A DNA stretch of 64,000 bases from Pseudomonas sp. 31-12 (GTDB lineage: Bacteria; Pseudomonadota; Gammaproteobacteria; Pseudomonadales; Pseudomonadaceae). Both the position numbers and the translations under genes were made by a program. The stretch lies in contig NZ_CP029482.1 of the NCBI RefSeq assembly GCF_003151075.1, positions 5,952,001 to 6,016,000 on the forward strand. The letters run 5' to 3'. Position 1 is the stretch's first letter, and each line of letters begins with the position of its first letter. Positions 29,737 to 41,261 of the stretch are shown here, piece by piece. The notes beneath the pieces are model-generated. The model was not told the DNA's origin. It did no database searches and worked only from the letters and a program-made list of their open reading frames with translations.

Positions 29737-30012
29737 CGGGCTTCCTTACATCAGGCGGGGCAGATAGCGGCATTCTGGCGCTGCCCATACCTCACTTGCA
29801 AGGCGCACCTCCAGCCAAAGCATAGTCAAACCGTCATCTCCAGTCCGGCCGGGCGCAAATCAACGATTTCAACGAATGTTTCGCAAAAAATCACGGAACC
29901 CCGGGAACGTGCCTAAACTCCAAACTGCGCGGCTGGATTAATAACTGGCCCACTGGCGCCGGATTGGGCCAGACCCCTTGTCCATTGGTATGCACATAAA
30001 GAGAACAAAGCT

Positions 30013-30501
30013 ATGAAACGGATTCTTCTCGGTACTCTCTTCACCGCTGTATCCATCAACGCCATGGCGCAAGCGCCAGGCGGCCCGGATTGCGGTTGGG
30101 GCAACATGCTGTTCGAAGGTCAGCGTGGCACCCCGGCTCACTTCCTGGCATCCACCACCAACGGCACTTCCGGTAACGCAACGTTCGGTATGACTTCTGG
30201 TACCAACGGTTGCTCGACTAATGCGTCGCTGACGTATGGCGGCAAATCCTGGTTTGCCATGAATGGCATGATGAACGAGCTGTCCGAAGACATGGCCAAA
30301 GGTAACGGCGAAGCGCTGACTACCTACGCTGTGGTACTGGGCGTGGCGCCGGAAGACCGTGCGCATTTCGCCGCTGTGACTCACCAGCACTTCCAGCAGA
30401 TCTTCAGCAAGGCTGACGTGACCGCTGACGACGTGCATACCAACACCCTGGCCGTTCTGAAGAACGATCCACGTCTGGCCAAGTACGCGACTCAAGCTTA
30501 A
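30013..30501 (+). CDS. DUF3015 family exported protein
   Basis: This 162-residue protein has a signal peptide (RILLGTLFTAVSINAMAQA) and the DUF3015 pattern: GPDCGWGNMLFEGQRGTP, a Thr/Ser/Gly-rich stretch with TSGTNGCST, and GGKSWFAMNGMMNELSEDMAKGNGEALTTYAVVLGV. Two Cys are available for a disulphide in the periplasm. Function is unknown. It is monocistronic, with 276 bases before it and a strong terminator after it. Confidence 0.88.
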   Translation: MKRILLGTLFTAVSINAMAQAPGGPDCGWGNMLFEGQRGTPAHFLASTTNGTSGNATFGMTSGTNGCSTNASLTYGGKSWFAMNGMMNELSEDMAKGNGEALTTYAVVLGVAPEDRAHFAAVTHQHFQQIFSKADVTADDVHTNTLAVLKNDPRLAKYATQA

Positions 30502-30511
30502 GCTCGACTCG

Positions 30512-30542
30512 CCCGCTCCTTTCGGGGAGCGGGTTTTATTTT
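30512..30542 (+). terminator. Rho-independent terminator of the DUF3015 gene
   Basis: The stem CCCGCTCC / GGAGCGGG is followed by TTTTATTTTTT, 11 bases after the stop codon. Confidence 0.9.
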
Positions 30543-30593
30543 TTGGACCTGGCCCTTTTTGGTCTTTGTTTCTTTCGACTTAAGTTGCCCACT

Positions 30594-32447
30594 ATGCTCA
30601 AACGCCTTGCCTGGTTGGCGCTCTGTGTCTGCGCCCCGCTGTCCGCCGCGCCACCTATCGACAATCAACGTTTGCAGCAACTGGCCAACGACCCCTTCTG
30701 GATTTCCCTGGGCCACTACGAAACCGCCAAGCTGGGTGGCTGGCGCAGCTATGTCAGCGACAAGAAATTCTTTCTCGCACCCGACGGTAACGAACACCCC
30801 GACCGTGAACTGGCAGCCACCGTGCAGGCGATATACGCCCCGGCCAGTGCGGGCGAAACACATGCGCAATGCGTCTATCCGGCCCGCACCCGCTGGCTGA
30901 AGTCGCAACTCAATCTGACTGATTTGCCAACGTTGGATTGCAGCGAATTCAAACAATGGTTCAAGGATGTTTCGCCCCACAGCGCGGTGATGATTTTCCC
31001 GGCGGCGTACCTGAACAGCCCCTCATCGATGTTCGGCCATACCTTGTTGCGCATCGACCAGGCTGACGTTCAGAGCGATCACACGGCACTGCTCAGTTAC
31101 GCGATCAACTTCGGCGCCTACATCGAAGGCTCGGACAACAGCATCCTCTACGCCTGGAAAGGCTTGATGGGCGGCTATCCGGGGCTGTTCGCGCTGGTGC
31201 CGTATCAGGAAAAACTCTCCGAATACCGCAGCCTCGAGAACCGGGACCTGTGGGAATACCGGCTGAACCTGACCCAGGCAGAAACCGAGCGCATGGTCGA
31301 GCACGTCTGGGAACTGAAGCAGATCCAGTTCGACTATTTCTTCTTCGACGAAAACTGCTCCTATCGCCTGCTTGAGCTGCTGCAAGTGGCGCGACCGAGC
31401 CTGCGCCTGACCGAACAGTTCCCGCTGACTGCAATTCCAACTGACACCGTCAAAGCGGTGAAAGAAGCCGGGCTGGTGGAATCCATTCAGTATCGTCCGT
31501 CTCGTGAACGGGAACTGCTGAGCCGCGCCGAGCCGTTGACTGACGAAGAACAGGAGTGGGTGCTGAAGGTCAGCGCCGACCAGAAGCTTTTGCAGACGCC
31601 GGCCTTCAAGGCCCAGCCCCGCGCGCGTCAGGCGCTGATCATCGATGCGGCCTATCGACTTGAGCGCTACCGCGCCAACGGTCAGGAGCGCGATCCAGAG
31701 CGGGCGCAGCGCAGTTTCGAATTGCTGCGGGCGATCAACCAGAACCCGGCGCCGGAGCTGGACATCCCACGGCCCGGCCTGCCCGAGGACGGCCACGAAT
31801 CCCGCACCTGGCAAGCCGGAATCGGCACTCGGGGCGACAAGGCCTTCGGCGAATATGGCCTGCGCATGGCTTATCACGATCTCAACGATAACGCCGAGAG
31901 CTTCCCGCTGGGTGCGCAGATCGAAATCCTGCAGATGAAACTGCGTCAGTACGAAGGCAATGAGTGGCAGTTCCAGCAATTGGACCTGGCGACCATCCGC
32001 TCGCTGACGCCGCGCAATGAGCTGTTGCAGCCGCTCTCGTGGCAAGTCACCGGCGGTCTGGAGCGCGTGCCGGGCAAGCATGACGATGAAACGTTGGTCA
32101 GCCACGTCAACGGCGGCGGCGGCGGTACCTGGCAACTGGGCGAAGACATGCTCGGCTTTGCACTGGGCACCGTGCGCGTCGAGCACAACAACGACTTCGC
32201 GGGTTTTATCGCGCCAGCCGCAGGCTTCAATAGCGGTGTGCTGTGGAAAAACCCGATGGGCAACTTCAGCCTGGAAACCAAAGGGGATTTCTTCACCAAT
32301 GGCGAAGTGCGCCGCAGCGTGAGCCTGAACCAGCAGTGGGAATTGTCGCGAAACCTGGGCTTGCGCCTGAGCGCCCAGCGCGAATTCAGCCACCTCGCCT
32401 CGCCTGAGAACGAAGTGATGCTTGAGGTGAAGTGGTATCACTACTGA
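30594..32447 (+). CDS. DUF4105 (Lnb N-terminal-like) exported protein
   Basis: This 617-residue protein has a signal peptide (MLKRLAWLALCVCAPLSAAPP). The N-terminal half is a DUF4105 domain with likely catalytic His149 in SMFGHTLLRID and Cys255 in FFDENCSYRLLELL, a papain/NlpC-like pair. The C-terminal third alternates hydrophobic residues and ends WYHY with an aromatic last residue, which suggests beta-barrel or surface strands. DUF4105 is the N-terminal domain of Lnb, a lipoprotein acyltransferase of Bacteroidetes. Whether this protein has that activity is unknown. I chose the ATG at 30594 over an in-frame start at 30543 that overlaps the terminator. Confidence 0.82.
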   Translation: MLKRLAWLALCVCAPLSAAPPIDNQRLQQLANDPFWISLGHYETAKLGGWRSYVSDKKFFLAPDGNEHPDRELAATVQAIYAPASAGETHAQCVYPARTRWLKSQLNLTDLPTLDCSEFKQWFKDVSPHSAVMIFPAAYLNSPSSMFGHTLLRIDQADVQSDHTALLSYAINFGAYIEGSDNSILYAWKGLMGGYPGLFALVPYQEKLSEYRSLENRDLWEYRLNLTQAETERMVEHVWELKQIQFDYFFFDENCSYRLLELLQVARPSLRLTEQFPLTAIPTDTVKAVKEAGLVESIQYRPSRERELLSRAEPLTDEEQEWVLKVSADQKLLQTPAFKAQPRARQALIIDAAYRLERYRANGQERDPERAQRSFELLRAINQNPAPELDIPRPGLPEDGHESRTWQAGIGTRGDKAFGEYGLRMAYHDLNDNAESFPLGAQIEILQMKLRQYEGNEWQFQQLDLATIRSLTPRNELLQPLSWQVTGGLERVPGKHDDETLVSHVNGGGGGTWQLGEDMLGFALGTVRVEHNNDFAGFIAPAAGFNSGVLWKNPMGNFSLETKGDFFTNGEVRRSVSLNQQWELSRNLGLRLSAQREFSHLASPENEVMLEVKWYHY

Positions 32448-32469
32448 CCCGAATCCACTGCAAAACCAA

Positions 32470-32497
32470 TGTGGGAGCGAGCCTGCTCGCTCCCACA
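32470..32497. repeat. Collapsed REP palindrome
   Basis: TGTGGGAGCGAGC-CT-GCTCGCTCCCACA is a near-perfect 28-base hairpin. It looks like a REP doublet whose spacer and inner arms have been lost, leaving the outer arms fused. Confidence 0.8.
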
Positions 32498-32603
32498 GGG
32501 GATTTGTGGTGGTCAACAGATTGATCACACGCCTTTCACGATCGCCTGACAATTTCACTCGTAGACTTCACCCATTGGCCGTCTAACGGCCCGGGAGTCC
32601 GAG

Positions 32604-32960
32604 ATGTGGCGTTGCGCAGGTGTGTTGGGGATGTTGATGTTGATCGCGGGTTGCCAGACCACCCACGAGAATTTGATCGCCAAGGGTTACCCACCGGCGT
32701 TCGCCGATGGTTTCGATGACGGTTGCAGCAGTGGCCGGCAAGCCGCCGGGGCAATCACCGGGGAATTTCGCAAGAACGTGCCGCGTTACCTCAAAGACAA
32801 GCAATACGCCGAAGGCTGGAGCGACGGCTTTCGCCAGTGTCAGGCCATGCGCGAAAGCGAGGATCGCGAAGACTATCGCAGCCACCATTGGGATGACCGG
32901 GACAAGGCCTGGCGGCAACAGAAGGACCAGGACGCCGCCCGTGCCTATCGCTCGCAATGA
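32604..32960 (+). CDS. Small putative lipoprotein
   Basis: This 118-residue protein has a signal peptide ending in lipobox LIAG|C, followed by Gln, consistent with the outer membrane. The mature part contains YPPAFADGFDDGCSSGRQAAGA and YAEGWSDGFRQCQAMRE, two similar (F/W)xDGFxxC segments spaced about 50 residues apart. The C-terminus is highly charged (REDYRSHHWDDRDKAWRQQKDQDAA). GGGAG lies eight bases before the ATG. No function is known to me. The gene lies 70 bases ahead of a Gre-like factor. Confidence 0.78.
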   Translation: MWRCAGVLGMLMLIAGCQTTHENLIAKGYPPAFADGFDDGCSSGRQAAGAITGEFRKNVPRYLKDKQYAEGWSDGFRQCQAMRESEDREDYRSHHWDDRDKAWRQQKDQDAARAYRSQ

Positions 32961-33030
32961 GTCGCTGACAGACATCCGTCGAAACTAATAGCCTGCAACC
33001 ATGGCCCAAACCCTATAACGGGAGAAAACC

Positions 33031-33525
33031 ATGAGTCGCGCCTTCGTCAATGAAGATAACGCCGCCGCGCAAGCCGATCAGCCAGTCGAACGGCAGGTCA
33101 GCGCGCAGCCCAATTACGTCACGCCCGCCGGGCTTGCGCAGCTTCAGGCGAAAGTCGCCGAGGTGCAAAACCTGCTCAATGAACAGAATGCGAAGGGTGA
33201 ACTGGCGGACAAACAGCGCCAGGCAGACCTTGAGCGTGACTGGAGGTATTTCAATCAACGCCTGCAAAGCGCTCAGCTGGTTGTACCGGCCTCTTCGACC
33301 GACAACGTGCAGATCGGCGCGTGGGTGACCTTTGCTGATGAGCACGGCAACGAACAGCGTGTGCAGTTGGTGGGTGAGGATCAGGCGGAGGCTGCGAGCG
33401 GGCTGATCAACTGGGGCTCGCCACTGGGGCGGGCGTTGCTGGGCGCGCAGGTTGGGGATGAAGTGGTGTGGAAGCGGCCGGTGGGGGATTTGGTGATTGA
33501 GGTTCTGGGCATAGAAATCGGGTGA
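33031..33525 (+). CDS. GreA/GreB-family transcription factor
   Basis: Gre factors enter the RNA polymerase secondary channel and trigger transcript cleavage through acidic residues at the tip of a coiled coil. Here the coiled coil runs about residues 35-80 (TPAGLAQLQAKVAEVQNLLNEQ then a return helix). The tip reads KGELAD, where GreA has GDLKEN, so the key Asp and Glu appear as Glu and Asp. The C-terminal FKBP-like domain is typical: VQIGAWVTFADEHGNEQRVQLVG and GSPLGRALLGAQVGDEVVW. Length is 164 residues. GGGAG precedes the ATG. It may be GreB-like or a regulatory relative. Confidence 0.83.
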   Translation: MSRAFVNEDNAAAQADQPVERQVSAQPNYVTPAGLAQLQAKVAEVQNLLNEQNAKGELADKQRQADLERDWRYFNQRLQSAQLVVPASSTDNVQIGAWVTFADEHGNEQRVQLVGEDQAEAASGLINWGSPLGRALLGAQVGDEVVWKRPVGDLVIEVLGIEIG

Positions 33526-33535
33526 TCTTCAGGTC

Positions 33536-33616
33536 GCCATCGCTAGCAGGCTAGCTCCCACAGTGGATTTGTGTCGCTCTCATACCCCCTGTGGGAGCCA
33601 GCCTGCTGACGATGGC
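33536..33616. repeat. Outward-facing REP pair after the Gre-like gene
   Basis: The left arm GCCATCGCTAGCAGGCTAGC-TCCCACA and right arm TGTGGGAGCCAGCCTGCTGACGATGGC point away from each other. The two arms belong to different stem types (TAGC and CAGC), so they are not a simple recent copy. Confidence 0.82.
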
Positions 33617-33642
33617 CGCACCACGGTGTAACTTAAGCCCAT

Positions 33643-33670
33643 AAAAAACGGAGCCCCGAAGGCTCCGCTT
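33643..33670 (-). terminator. Rho-independent terminator of ettA
   Basis: On the minus strand GCGGAGCC-TTCG-GGGCTCCG is followed by TTTTTT, 20 bases after the ettA stop. On the plus strand it ends in CTTTTC and may also stop the Gre-like transcript. Confidence 0.85.
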
Positions 33671-33690
33671 TTCATGCAACCAACCCGATA

Positions 33691-35355
<1,665 letters not shown>

Positions 35356-35638
35356 GGAGAACCTTGGGTCAGTGACAGATGAATGATTGGAGCGCAGGCG
35401 AAGCCCGGCCAGACTGTGCGCGTCGTCCGCTTGGAAAGACCCTGCGTGCGCGCTGAAAAAGTCTGATTCTAGGAGCTGGAACGCCCCCACGTAACCCGCA
35501 AAGCTACCTTAATGACAGATGGCAGTCCAGCCGGGAGGGGCTGGCACTTAGCCACAACTCAAGGCATGCTAGCCGCCCTTCGGGCGTCCGGCTTATAGTG
35601 CACGTCGCGCCAGTCCAGCCAAACCGCAGGATTACAGT

Positions 35639-38600
35639 TTGTCTAATGTCTCTCCGCCTTCGTCCGTGAGCGCACCCCATCCTGCGACCGGCTCGCCCCT
35701 GCGCGGATCCTTGAAGGGTGCGCTGGCAACGCTCGTGCTGTTGCTGCTCGCACTGCTGTTCTGGCAGTTGCTGGATCAGCTTCGCGAAACCCAGAAACAT
35801 CAGCGCCAATACACCATCGACTACACCGCCGACCTGGCCGCGCAAGTCAGCCTGAACATGGCGCTCAACGCCCAGATCGCGCTGAACCTGCTACCGATCG
35901 TCGAACAACCGCAAAGTGCCGACGAACAGCAGGCGTTGCTGCGCAAGCTGCAGCAATCGCTGCCTGAACTGCGCAGCCTGGCGTTGCTCAGCCCGTCCGG
36001 CAAAGTCCTTGGCGACAGCGCCGCCGATAGCCAGGACGCCGATTATCTGAGCGATCTGGTCCGGCGCAGCCGCGCCCAGGCCCACTATTTCAGCAATGCC
36101 GACGACGGCTCAGTGGTGCACCTGCTGCTGCATCAGGCCAGCGGCAGCACTCGCGGTTACTGGGTCCTGCGCCTGACACCGACCTTTTTCTCGTCACTGA
36201 CCAAACAAAACGAAGCCGGCATCCGCCCGTTGTGGCTGGTGGAAAACCGGGTCAATCATCAGATTGTCAGCCGTGATGAAGGGGTGCCTTCAGTCAACCC
36301 CGGCGCAGTGACCCCGGACGATCTGGCCAACAGCGTGCTGACCGTTCCCCTAAGCAGCAGCGACTGGCAAATGCGCGGGCTGTTCGATCGCCAGCAAGTG
36401 CTTGAACACCTGTTGCCGGCGTTCATCGGCAAATGCCTGTTGGGTCTGGCCTTCTCCCTGCTGCCGTTCATCGCGCTGCTGAACATTCGCCGCCGTCAAA
36501 GCCAGCTGCACGAAGGTCGCCGGCGCTATCACGATATTTTCGAAGGCACTGGCGTCGCTCTGTGCGTACTTGATGTCTCGGGGCTCAAGACCTTTTTCGA
36601 CAAGGCCCACCTGCACAACAGCGAGCAACTCAAAGCCTGGCTCGACGTACCGGAGCAACGCCAGCAACTGCTCCAGGAACTGCGCATCACCGAGGTCAAC
36701 CAGGTCGCACTGCAACTGCTGAACGTCAACTCCTGCGAGCAGGCCTGGAAACTGTTGATTAACGGCTGCCCGCTGGATGGCACCGCCATCGGCCATCAAG
36801 TGCTCGAAACGGTGCTCAACCAGCAGCGACAGCTTGAGCTGGAAATCAAACTCCAGGATGCCAATGGCCGTGACCAGCACCTGTGGCTGGTGCTGCGCCT
36901 GCCGGAAGATCACGCCGACTATAAAGCGGTGATCCTGAGCATCACCGACATCACCAGCCGCAAACTCATCGAGCTGTCGCTGCTGGAACGTGAAGGCTTC
37001 TGGTCCGATGTGGTGCGCACCGTGCCGGATCACCTGTACGTGCAGGACGTGATCAGCCAGCGGATGATTTTCAGCAACCACCACTTGGGCCAGACCCTCG
37101 GTTACAACCGAACCGAACTGCACCAGATGGGCGAGTATTTCTGGGAAATCCTCCTGCACCCCGAAGATGCCGATTACTACCACCGCTCGCGCCAGACTCA
37201 GCGCCGCGCGGGTTACACCCAATTGCTGCAATGCCAGCTGCGCTTCCGTCATCGCGATGGCAAGTGGCGGCGTTTCGACATTCGCGAACAGGCACTGGCG
37301 CGGGACAAACACGATCAAGTCACGCGGATCATCGGCGTGGCCAAGGACATCACCGATCAGATCGAAGCCAGCGAATCCCTGCGTGACAGCGAGCAGCGCT
37401 ACCGGATGCTCGCGGAAAGCATCAGTGACGTGATTTTCTCCACCGACAGCAAGATGAAGCTCAACTACGTCAGCCCGTCGGTGCATGCGGTACTGGGCTA
37501 CGACGCCGAGTGGATCTTCCAGAACGGCTGGCAGTCGACCATCGCCAACCCGCAACAACTGACCGGCATTTACAGCCTGATGGACCGGGTCAGCAAAGCG
37601 CTGGATAAACCCGAGCAACTGGCGCTGCTGCGCAGTCAGGTGCAGACCCAGCTGTTCCTGTTCGATTGCCTGCGGGCCGACGGGCGCAAGATCCCGATCG
37701 AACTGCGGTTGGTGCTGGTCTGGGACGAACACGGCGCCTTCGAAGGCGTGCTGGGCGTCGGTCGCGACATCAGCCAGCAACGCCGGGCCGAGAAAGACCT
37801 GCGCATGGCGGCGACGGTATTCGAGCATTCGACCTCGGCGATCCTGATCACCGACCCGGCCGGCTACATCGTCCAGGCCAACGAAGCGTTCAGTCGCGTC
37901 AGCGGTTATGCCGTGGAGCAGGTACTGGACCAGTTGCCAAACATGCTGACCGTCGACGAGCAGCAGGAAGCCCACCTGCGTTATGTGCTCAAGCAACTGC
38001 ATCAGAACAGCACCTGGGAAGGCGAAGTCTGGCTCAAGCGGCGCAATGGTGAACATTACCCGGCCTGGGTCGGCATCACGGCGGTGCTCGACGATGAAGG
38101 TGATCTGGCCAGTTACGTGTGTTTCTTTAGCGACATCAGCGAGCGCAAGGCCAGCGAGCAGCGGATTCACCGCCTCGCCTACTACGACGCCCTGACTCAC
38201 CTGCCCAACCGCACGCTGTTCCAGGACCGCCTGCACACCGCGCTGCAATCGGCCGAACGGCAGAAGTCCTGGGTGGTGCTGATGTTCCTCGACCTCGACC
38301 GTTTCAAGCCGATCAACGATTCCCTCGGCCACGCCGCCGGCGACCGCATGCTCAAGGAAATGGCCACGCGCCTGCTCGGTTGCGTCGATGACGACGACAC
38401 CGTGGCGCGCATGGGCGGCGATGAATTCACCTTGCTCCTGCAACCGCGGGTCAACCGTGAAATCGCCTTGAACCGGGCGATTCATGTGGCCGAGCAGATC
38501 CTCGCCAGCCTGGTGAAACCGTTCGTGCTGGAAGGCCGCGAGTTTTTTGTCACCGCCAGTATCGGCATCGCCCTGAGCCCGCAGGACGGTAACGAACTCA

Positions 38601-39487
38601 GTCAGCTGATGAAAAACGCCGACACCGCGATGTACCACGCCAAGGAACGCGGCAAGAACAACTTCCAGTTCTATCAGGCGGACATGAACGCCAGCGCCCT
38701 GGAACGCCTGGAACTGGAAAGCGACTTGCGCCATGCCCTGGAACAAGACGAATTCGTTCTGTACTACCAGCCGCAGTTCAGCGGCGACGGCAAACGCCTG
38801 ACCGGCGCCGAAGCGCTGCTGCGCTGGCGCCATCCACGTCGTGGCCTGGTGCCGCCGGGGGATTTCATTCCGGTGCTCGAAGAGCTCGGACTGGTGGTGG
38901 ATGTCGGCGACTGGGTGATCAGCGAAGCCTGCCGTCAGCTCAAGACCTGGCACCAGGCCAAGGTGCGGGTGCCGAAGGTGTCGGTGAATATCTCGGCCCG
39001 GCAGTTCTCCGACGGCCAGCTGGGGACGCGGATCGCCACCATCCTCAAGGAAACCGGCCTGCCGCCGGCGTGCCTGGAGCTGGAACTGACCGAAAGTATC
39101 CTGATGCGCGAAGTCAGCGAAGCGATGCAGATCCTCGCCGGGCTGAAAAACCTCGGGCTGAGCATTGCGGTCGATGACTTCGGCACCGGTTATTCATCGC
39201 TCAACTACCTCAAGCAATTCCCGATCGACGTGCTGAAAATCGACCGCACCTTCGTTGATGGCCTGCCGTCGGGCGAACAGGATGCGCAGATTGCCCGCGC
39301 GATTATCGCCATGGCTCATAGCCTGAACCTGGCGGTGATCGCCGAAGGTGTGGAAACCCATGAGCAGCTCGATTTCCTGCGTGAGCATGGTTGCGATGAG
39401 GTTCAGGGGTATCTGTTCGGGCGGCCGATGCCGGCCAATCGGTTCGAAGCGCAGTTCAGCAATGATGCGCTGTTCATGTTCGACTGA
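35639..39487 (+). CDS. morA: Membrane c-di-GMP diguanylate cyclase/phosphodiesterase MorA
   Basis: MorA controls motility and biofilm through c-di-GMP. The 1282-residue protein has TM1 near residues 27-45, a periplasmic sensor domain to about 260, TM2 near 262-284 ([20 protein letters not shown]), then several PAS/PAC domains (about 290-790). A GGDEF domain follows with intact GGDEF at 926-930, and an EAL domain with EAL at 1058-1060, [10 protein letters not shown] and EGVET. The inhibitory RxxD site five residues before GGDEF is absent (DDDD instead). The frame opens at TTG (35639) with AGGA seven bases upstream; no nearby ATG fits. It is followed by glyA, as in P. aeruginosa PA4601-PA4602. 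Confidence 0.9.
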   Translation: MSNVSPPSSVSAPHPATGSPLRGSLKGALATLVLLLLALLFWQLLDQLRETQKHQRQYTIDYTADLAAQVSLNMALNAQIALNLLPIVEQPQSADEQQALLRKLQQSLPELRSLALLSPSGKVLGDSAADSQDADYLSDLVRRSRAQAHYFSNADDGSVVHLLLHQASGSTRGYWVLRLTPTFFSSLTKQNEAGIRPLWLVENRVNHQIVSRDEGVPSVNPGAVTPDDLANSVLTVPLSSSDWQMRGLFDRQQVLEHLLPAFIGKCLLGLAFSLLPFIALLNIRRRQSQLHEGRRRYHDIFEGTGVALCVLDVSGLKTFFDKAHLHNSEQLKAWLDVPEQRQQLLQELRITEVNQVALQLLNVNSCEQAWKLLINGCPLDGTAIGHQVLETVLNQQRQLELEIKLQDANGRDQHLWLVLRLPEDHADYKAVILSITDITSRKLIELSLLEREGFWSDVVRTVPDHLYVQDVISQRMIFSNHHLGQTLGYNRTELHQMGEYFWEILLHPEDADYYHRSRQTQRRAGYTQLLQCQLRFRHRDGKWRRFDIREQALARDKHDQVTRIIGVAKDITDQIEASESLRDSEQRYRMLAESISDVIFSTDSKMKLNYVSPSVHAVLGYDAEWIFQNGWQSTIANPQQLTGIYSLMDRVSKALDKPEQLALLRSQVQTQLFLFDCLRADGRKIPIELRLVLVWDEHGAFEGVLGVGRDISQQRRAEKDLRMAATVFEHSTSAILITDPAGYIVQANEAFSRVSGYAVEQVLDQLPNMLTVDEQQEAHLRYVLKQLHQNSTWEGEVWLKRRNGEHYPAWVGITAVLDDEGDLASYVCFFSDISERKASEQRIHRLAYYDALTHLPNRTLFQDRLHTALQSAERQKSWVVLMFLDLDRFKPINDSLGHAAGDRMLKEMATRLLGCVDDDDTVARMGGDEFTLLLQPRVNREIALNRAIHVAEQILASLVKPFVLEGREFFVTASIGIALSPQDGNELSQLMKNADTAMYHAKERGKNNFQFYQADMNASALERLELESDLRHALEQDEFVLYYQPQFSGDGKRLTGAEALLRWRHPRRGLVPPGDFIPVLEELGLVVDVGDWVISEACRQLKTWHQAKVRVPKVSVNISARQFSDGQLGTRIATILKETGLPPACLELELTESILMREVSEAMQILAGLKNLGLSIAVDDFGTGYSSLNYLKQFPIDVLKIDRTFVDGLPSGEQDAQIARAIIAMAHSLNLAVIAEGVETHEQLDFLREHGCDEVQGYLFGRPMPANRFEAQFSNDALFMFD

Positions 39488-39501
39488 AATTCTGTGGGGA
39501 G

Positions 39502-39598
39502 GCCATCGCCAGCAGGCTGGCTCCCACAAGAATCTATGTCGGTCAGGGAATTTGCAGGTTATCGCGATTACTGTGGGAGCCAGCCTGCTGGCGATTGG
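39502..39598. repeat. Outward-facing REP pair between morA and glyA
   Basis: The left arm GCCATCGCCAGCAGGCTGGCTCCCACA and right arm TGTGGGAGCCAGCCTGCTGGCGAT face outward, both of the CAGC stem type, with about 42 bases between them. Confidence 0.85.
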
Positions 39599-39685
39599 GC
39601 CAGCATGATCACCGCTGATCCCGTCATGAAGCCCACTTGTCTGCGACATGATGTCCTTTCATATGCCATCTAAAACCCATTGGGT

Positions 39686-39691
39686 TAGAAT
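39686..39691 (+). promoter_or_regulatory. Candidate -10 hexamer of glyA
   Basis: TAGAAT (five of six) lies 36 bases before the glyA ATG. No convincing -35 is visible. Confidence 0.4.
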
Positions 39692-39726
39692 GCCCCCCTT
39701 TTCTGCCCCGATCCTTGAGGACCGCC

Positions 39727-40980
39727 ATGTTCAGCCGTGATTTGACTATTGCCAAGTACGACGCCGATCTTTTTGCCGCCATGGAGCAAGAAGCTCAGCG
39801 CCAGGAAGAACACATCGAGCTGATCGCTTCGGAAAACTACACCAGCCCAGCGGTGATGGAAGCTCAAGGCTCGGTACTGACCAACAAGTACGCCGAAGGC
39901 TACCCGGGCAAGCGCTACTACGGTGGTTGCGAGTTCGTCGACGTGGTTGAGCAACTGGCCATCGACCGTGCAAAAGAGCTGTTCGGCGCTGATTACGCCA
40001 ACGTTCAGCCGCACGCCGGTTCCCAAGCCAACAGCGCCGTTTACCTGGCTCTGCTGCAAGCGGGCGACACCATCCTGGGCATGAGCCTGGCCCACGGTGG
40101 TCACCTGACCCACGGTGCCAGTGTTTCCTCCTCCGGCAAGCTGTACAACGCCGTTCAGTACGGCATCGACGCCAATGGCCTGATCGACTACGACGAAGTC
40201 GAGCGCCTGGCTGTTGAGCACAAGCCGAAAATGATCGTGGCCGGTTTCTCTGCCTACTCGCAGATTCTGGACTTCCCGCGCTTCCGCGAAATCGCTGACA
40301 AGGTTGGCGCATACCTGTTCGTCGACATGGCTCACGTAGCCGGTCTGGTCGCCGCTGGCGTCTACCCGAACCCGGTTCCTTTCGCTGACGTCGTGACCAC
40401 TACCACGCACAAGACCCTGCGCGGTCCACGTGGCGGTTTGATCCTGGCTCGCGCCAACGCCGACATCGAGAAAAAGCTGAACTCCGCCGTATTCCCGGGC
40501 GCCCAGGGTGGCCCGCTGGAGCACGTGATCGCCGCCAAAGCGATCTGCTTCAAGGAAGCGCTGCAGCCTGAGTTCAAGACCTACCAGCAACAAGTGGTGA
40601 AAAACGCCCAGGCCATGGCCAGCGTCTTCATCGAACGCGGTTTTGACGTGGTGTCCGGCGGAACTGAAAATCACCTGTTCCTGCTGTCGCTGATCAAGCA
40701 GGAAATCTCCGGTAAAGACGCCGATGCCGCTCTGGGCAAAGCGTTCATCACCGTGAACAAGAACTCCGTACCAAACGATCCACGCTCCCCGTTCGTCACT
40801 TCCGGCCTTCGCTTCGGCACTCCGGCTGTGACCACTCGTGGCTTCAAGGAAGCAGAGTGCAAAGAGCTGGCCGGCTGGATCTGCGACATCCTGGCTGACC
40901 TGAACAACGAAGCGGTGATCGACGCCGTTCGTGAAAAGGTCAAGGCCATCTGCAAGAAGCTGCCGGTGTACGGCGCTTAA
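39727..40980 (+). CDS. glyA: Serine hydroxymethyltransferase GlyA
   Basis: GlyA interconverts serine and glycine and loads tetrahydrofolate with one-carbon units, using PLP. The sequence shows [36 protein letters not shown], and the PLP lysine in [17 protein letters not shown]. Length is 417 residues. I chose the ATG at 39727 with GAGGA six bases before it. A TTG at 39715 overlaps that site. Pseudomonads carry more than one glyA; the neighbour morA suggests this is the glyA3 equivalent. Confidence 0.96.
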   Translation: MFSRDLTIAKYDADLFAAMEQEAQRQEEHIELIASENYTSPAVMEAQGSVLTNKYAEGYPGKRYYGGCEFVDVVEQLAIDRAKELFGADYANVQPHAGSQANSAVYLALLQAGDTILGMSLAHGGHLTHGASVSSSGKLYNAVQYGIDANGLIDYDEVERLAVEHKPKMIVAGFSAYSQILDFPRFREIADKVGAYLFVDMAHVAGLVAAGVYPNPVPFADVVTTTTHKTLRGPRGGLILARANADIEKKLNSAVFPGAQGGPLEHVIAAKAICFKEALQPEFKTYQQQVVKNAQAMASVFIERGFDVVSGGTENHLFLLSLIKQEISGKDADAALGKAFITVNKNSVPNDPRSPFVTSGLRFGTPAVTTRGFKEAECKELAGWICDILADLNNEAVIDAVREKVKAICKKLPVYGA

Positions 40981-41007
40981 TTGCACCGCTGAACCGCAGC
41001 ACTGAAA

Positions 41008-41036
41008 AACCGGCCACGTGATGGCCGGTTTTTTTT
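41008..41036 (+). terminator. Rho-independent terminator of glyA
   Basis: The stem AACCGGCCA / TGGCCGGTT closes a short loop and is followed by eight T residues. Confidence 0.9.
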
Positions 41037-41090
41037 CGTCCGCATTTTTTTCAAAAGGCGAAAAGGCTCAAGGTCGGGCTATTGCGCTCA

Positions 41091-41106
41091 ACTGGTAAGA
41101 CCGGTC
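41091..41106. promoter_or_regulatory. GntR/FCD-type operator, distal copy
   Basis: ACTGGTAAGACCGGTC contains TGGTNNNACC, close to the TGGT-N3-ACCA core bound by PdhR/LldR-type FCD regulators. It shares the nine bases GGTAAGACC with a second site 85 bases downstream. Confidence 0.6.
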
Positions 41107-41128
41107 ATGCCAATTCCATAATTTCCGC

Positions 41129-41158
41129 TTGCGATCACCCAAAAACAGCGCCTAGACT
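41129..41158 (+). promoter_or_regulatory. Candidate promoter of the dicarboxylate carrier
   Basis: TTGCGA at 41129-41134 and TAGACT at 41153-41158 are 18 bases apart. The pair lies between the two GGTAAGACC sites. Transcription would start near 41165. Confidence 0.4.
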
Positions 41159-41174
41159 GCGCCTGCACTGGACA

Positions 41175-41190
41175 TACCGGTAAGACCACA
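41175..41190. promoter_or_regulatory. GntR/FCD-type operator, proximal copy
   Basis: TACCGGTAAGACCACA contains GGTNNNACCA and repeats GGTAAGACC from the distal site. It would lie just downstream of the candidate start of transcription, a position suited to repression. Confidence 0.6.
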
Positions 41191-41261
41191 ATAATTAAGT
41201 CCTGAATCTGATGCGGCCACCCAAGCGCACGGCAGCCAGGACACCGACCAGGATTCCTCCC

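Noticed and set aside
36350..38953. 867-codon open frame antisense to morA
   Set aside because: Shadow of the PAS/GGDEF/EAL coding region; no own ribosome-binding site or domain.
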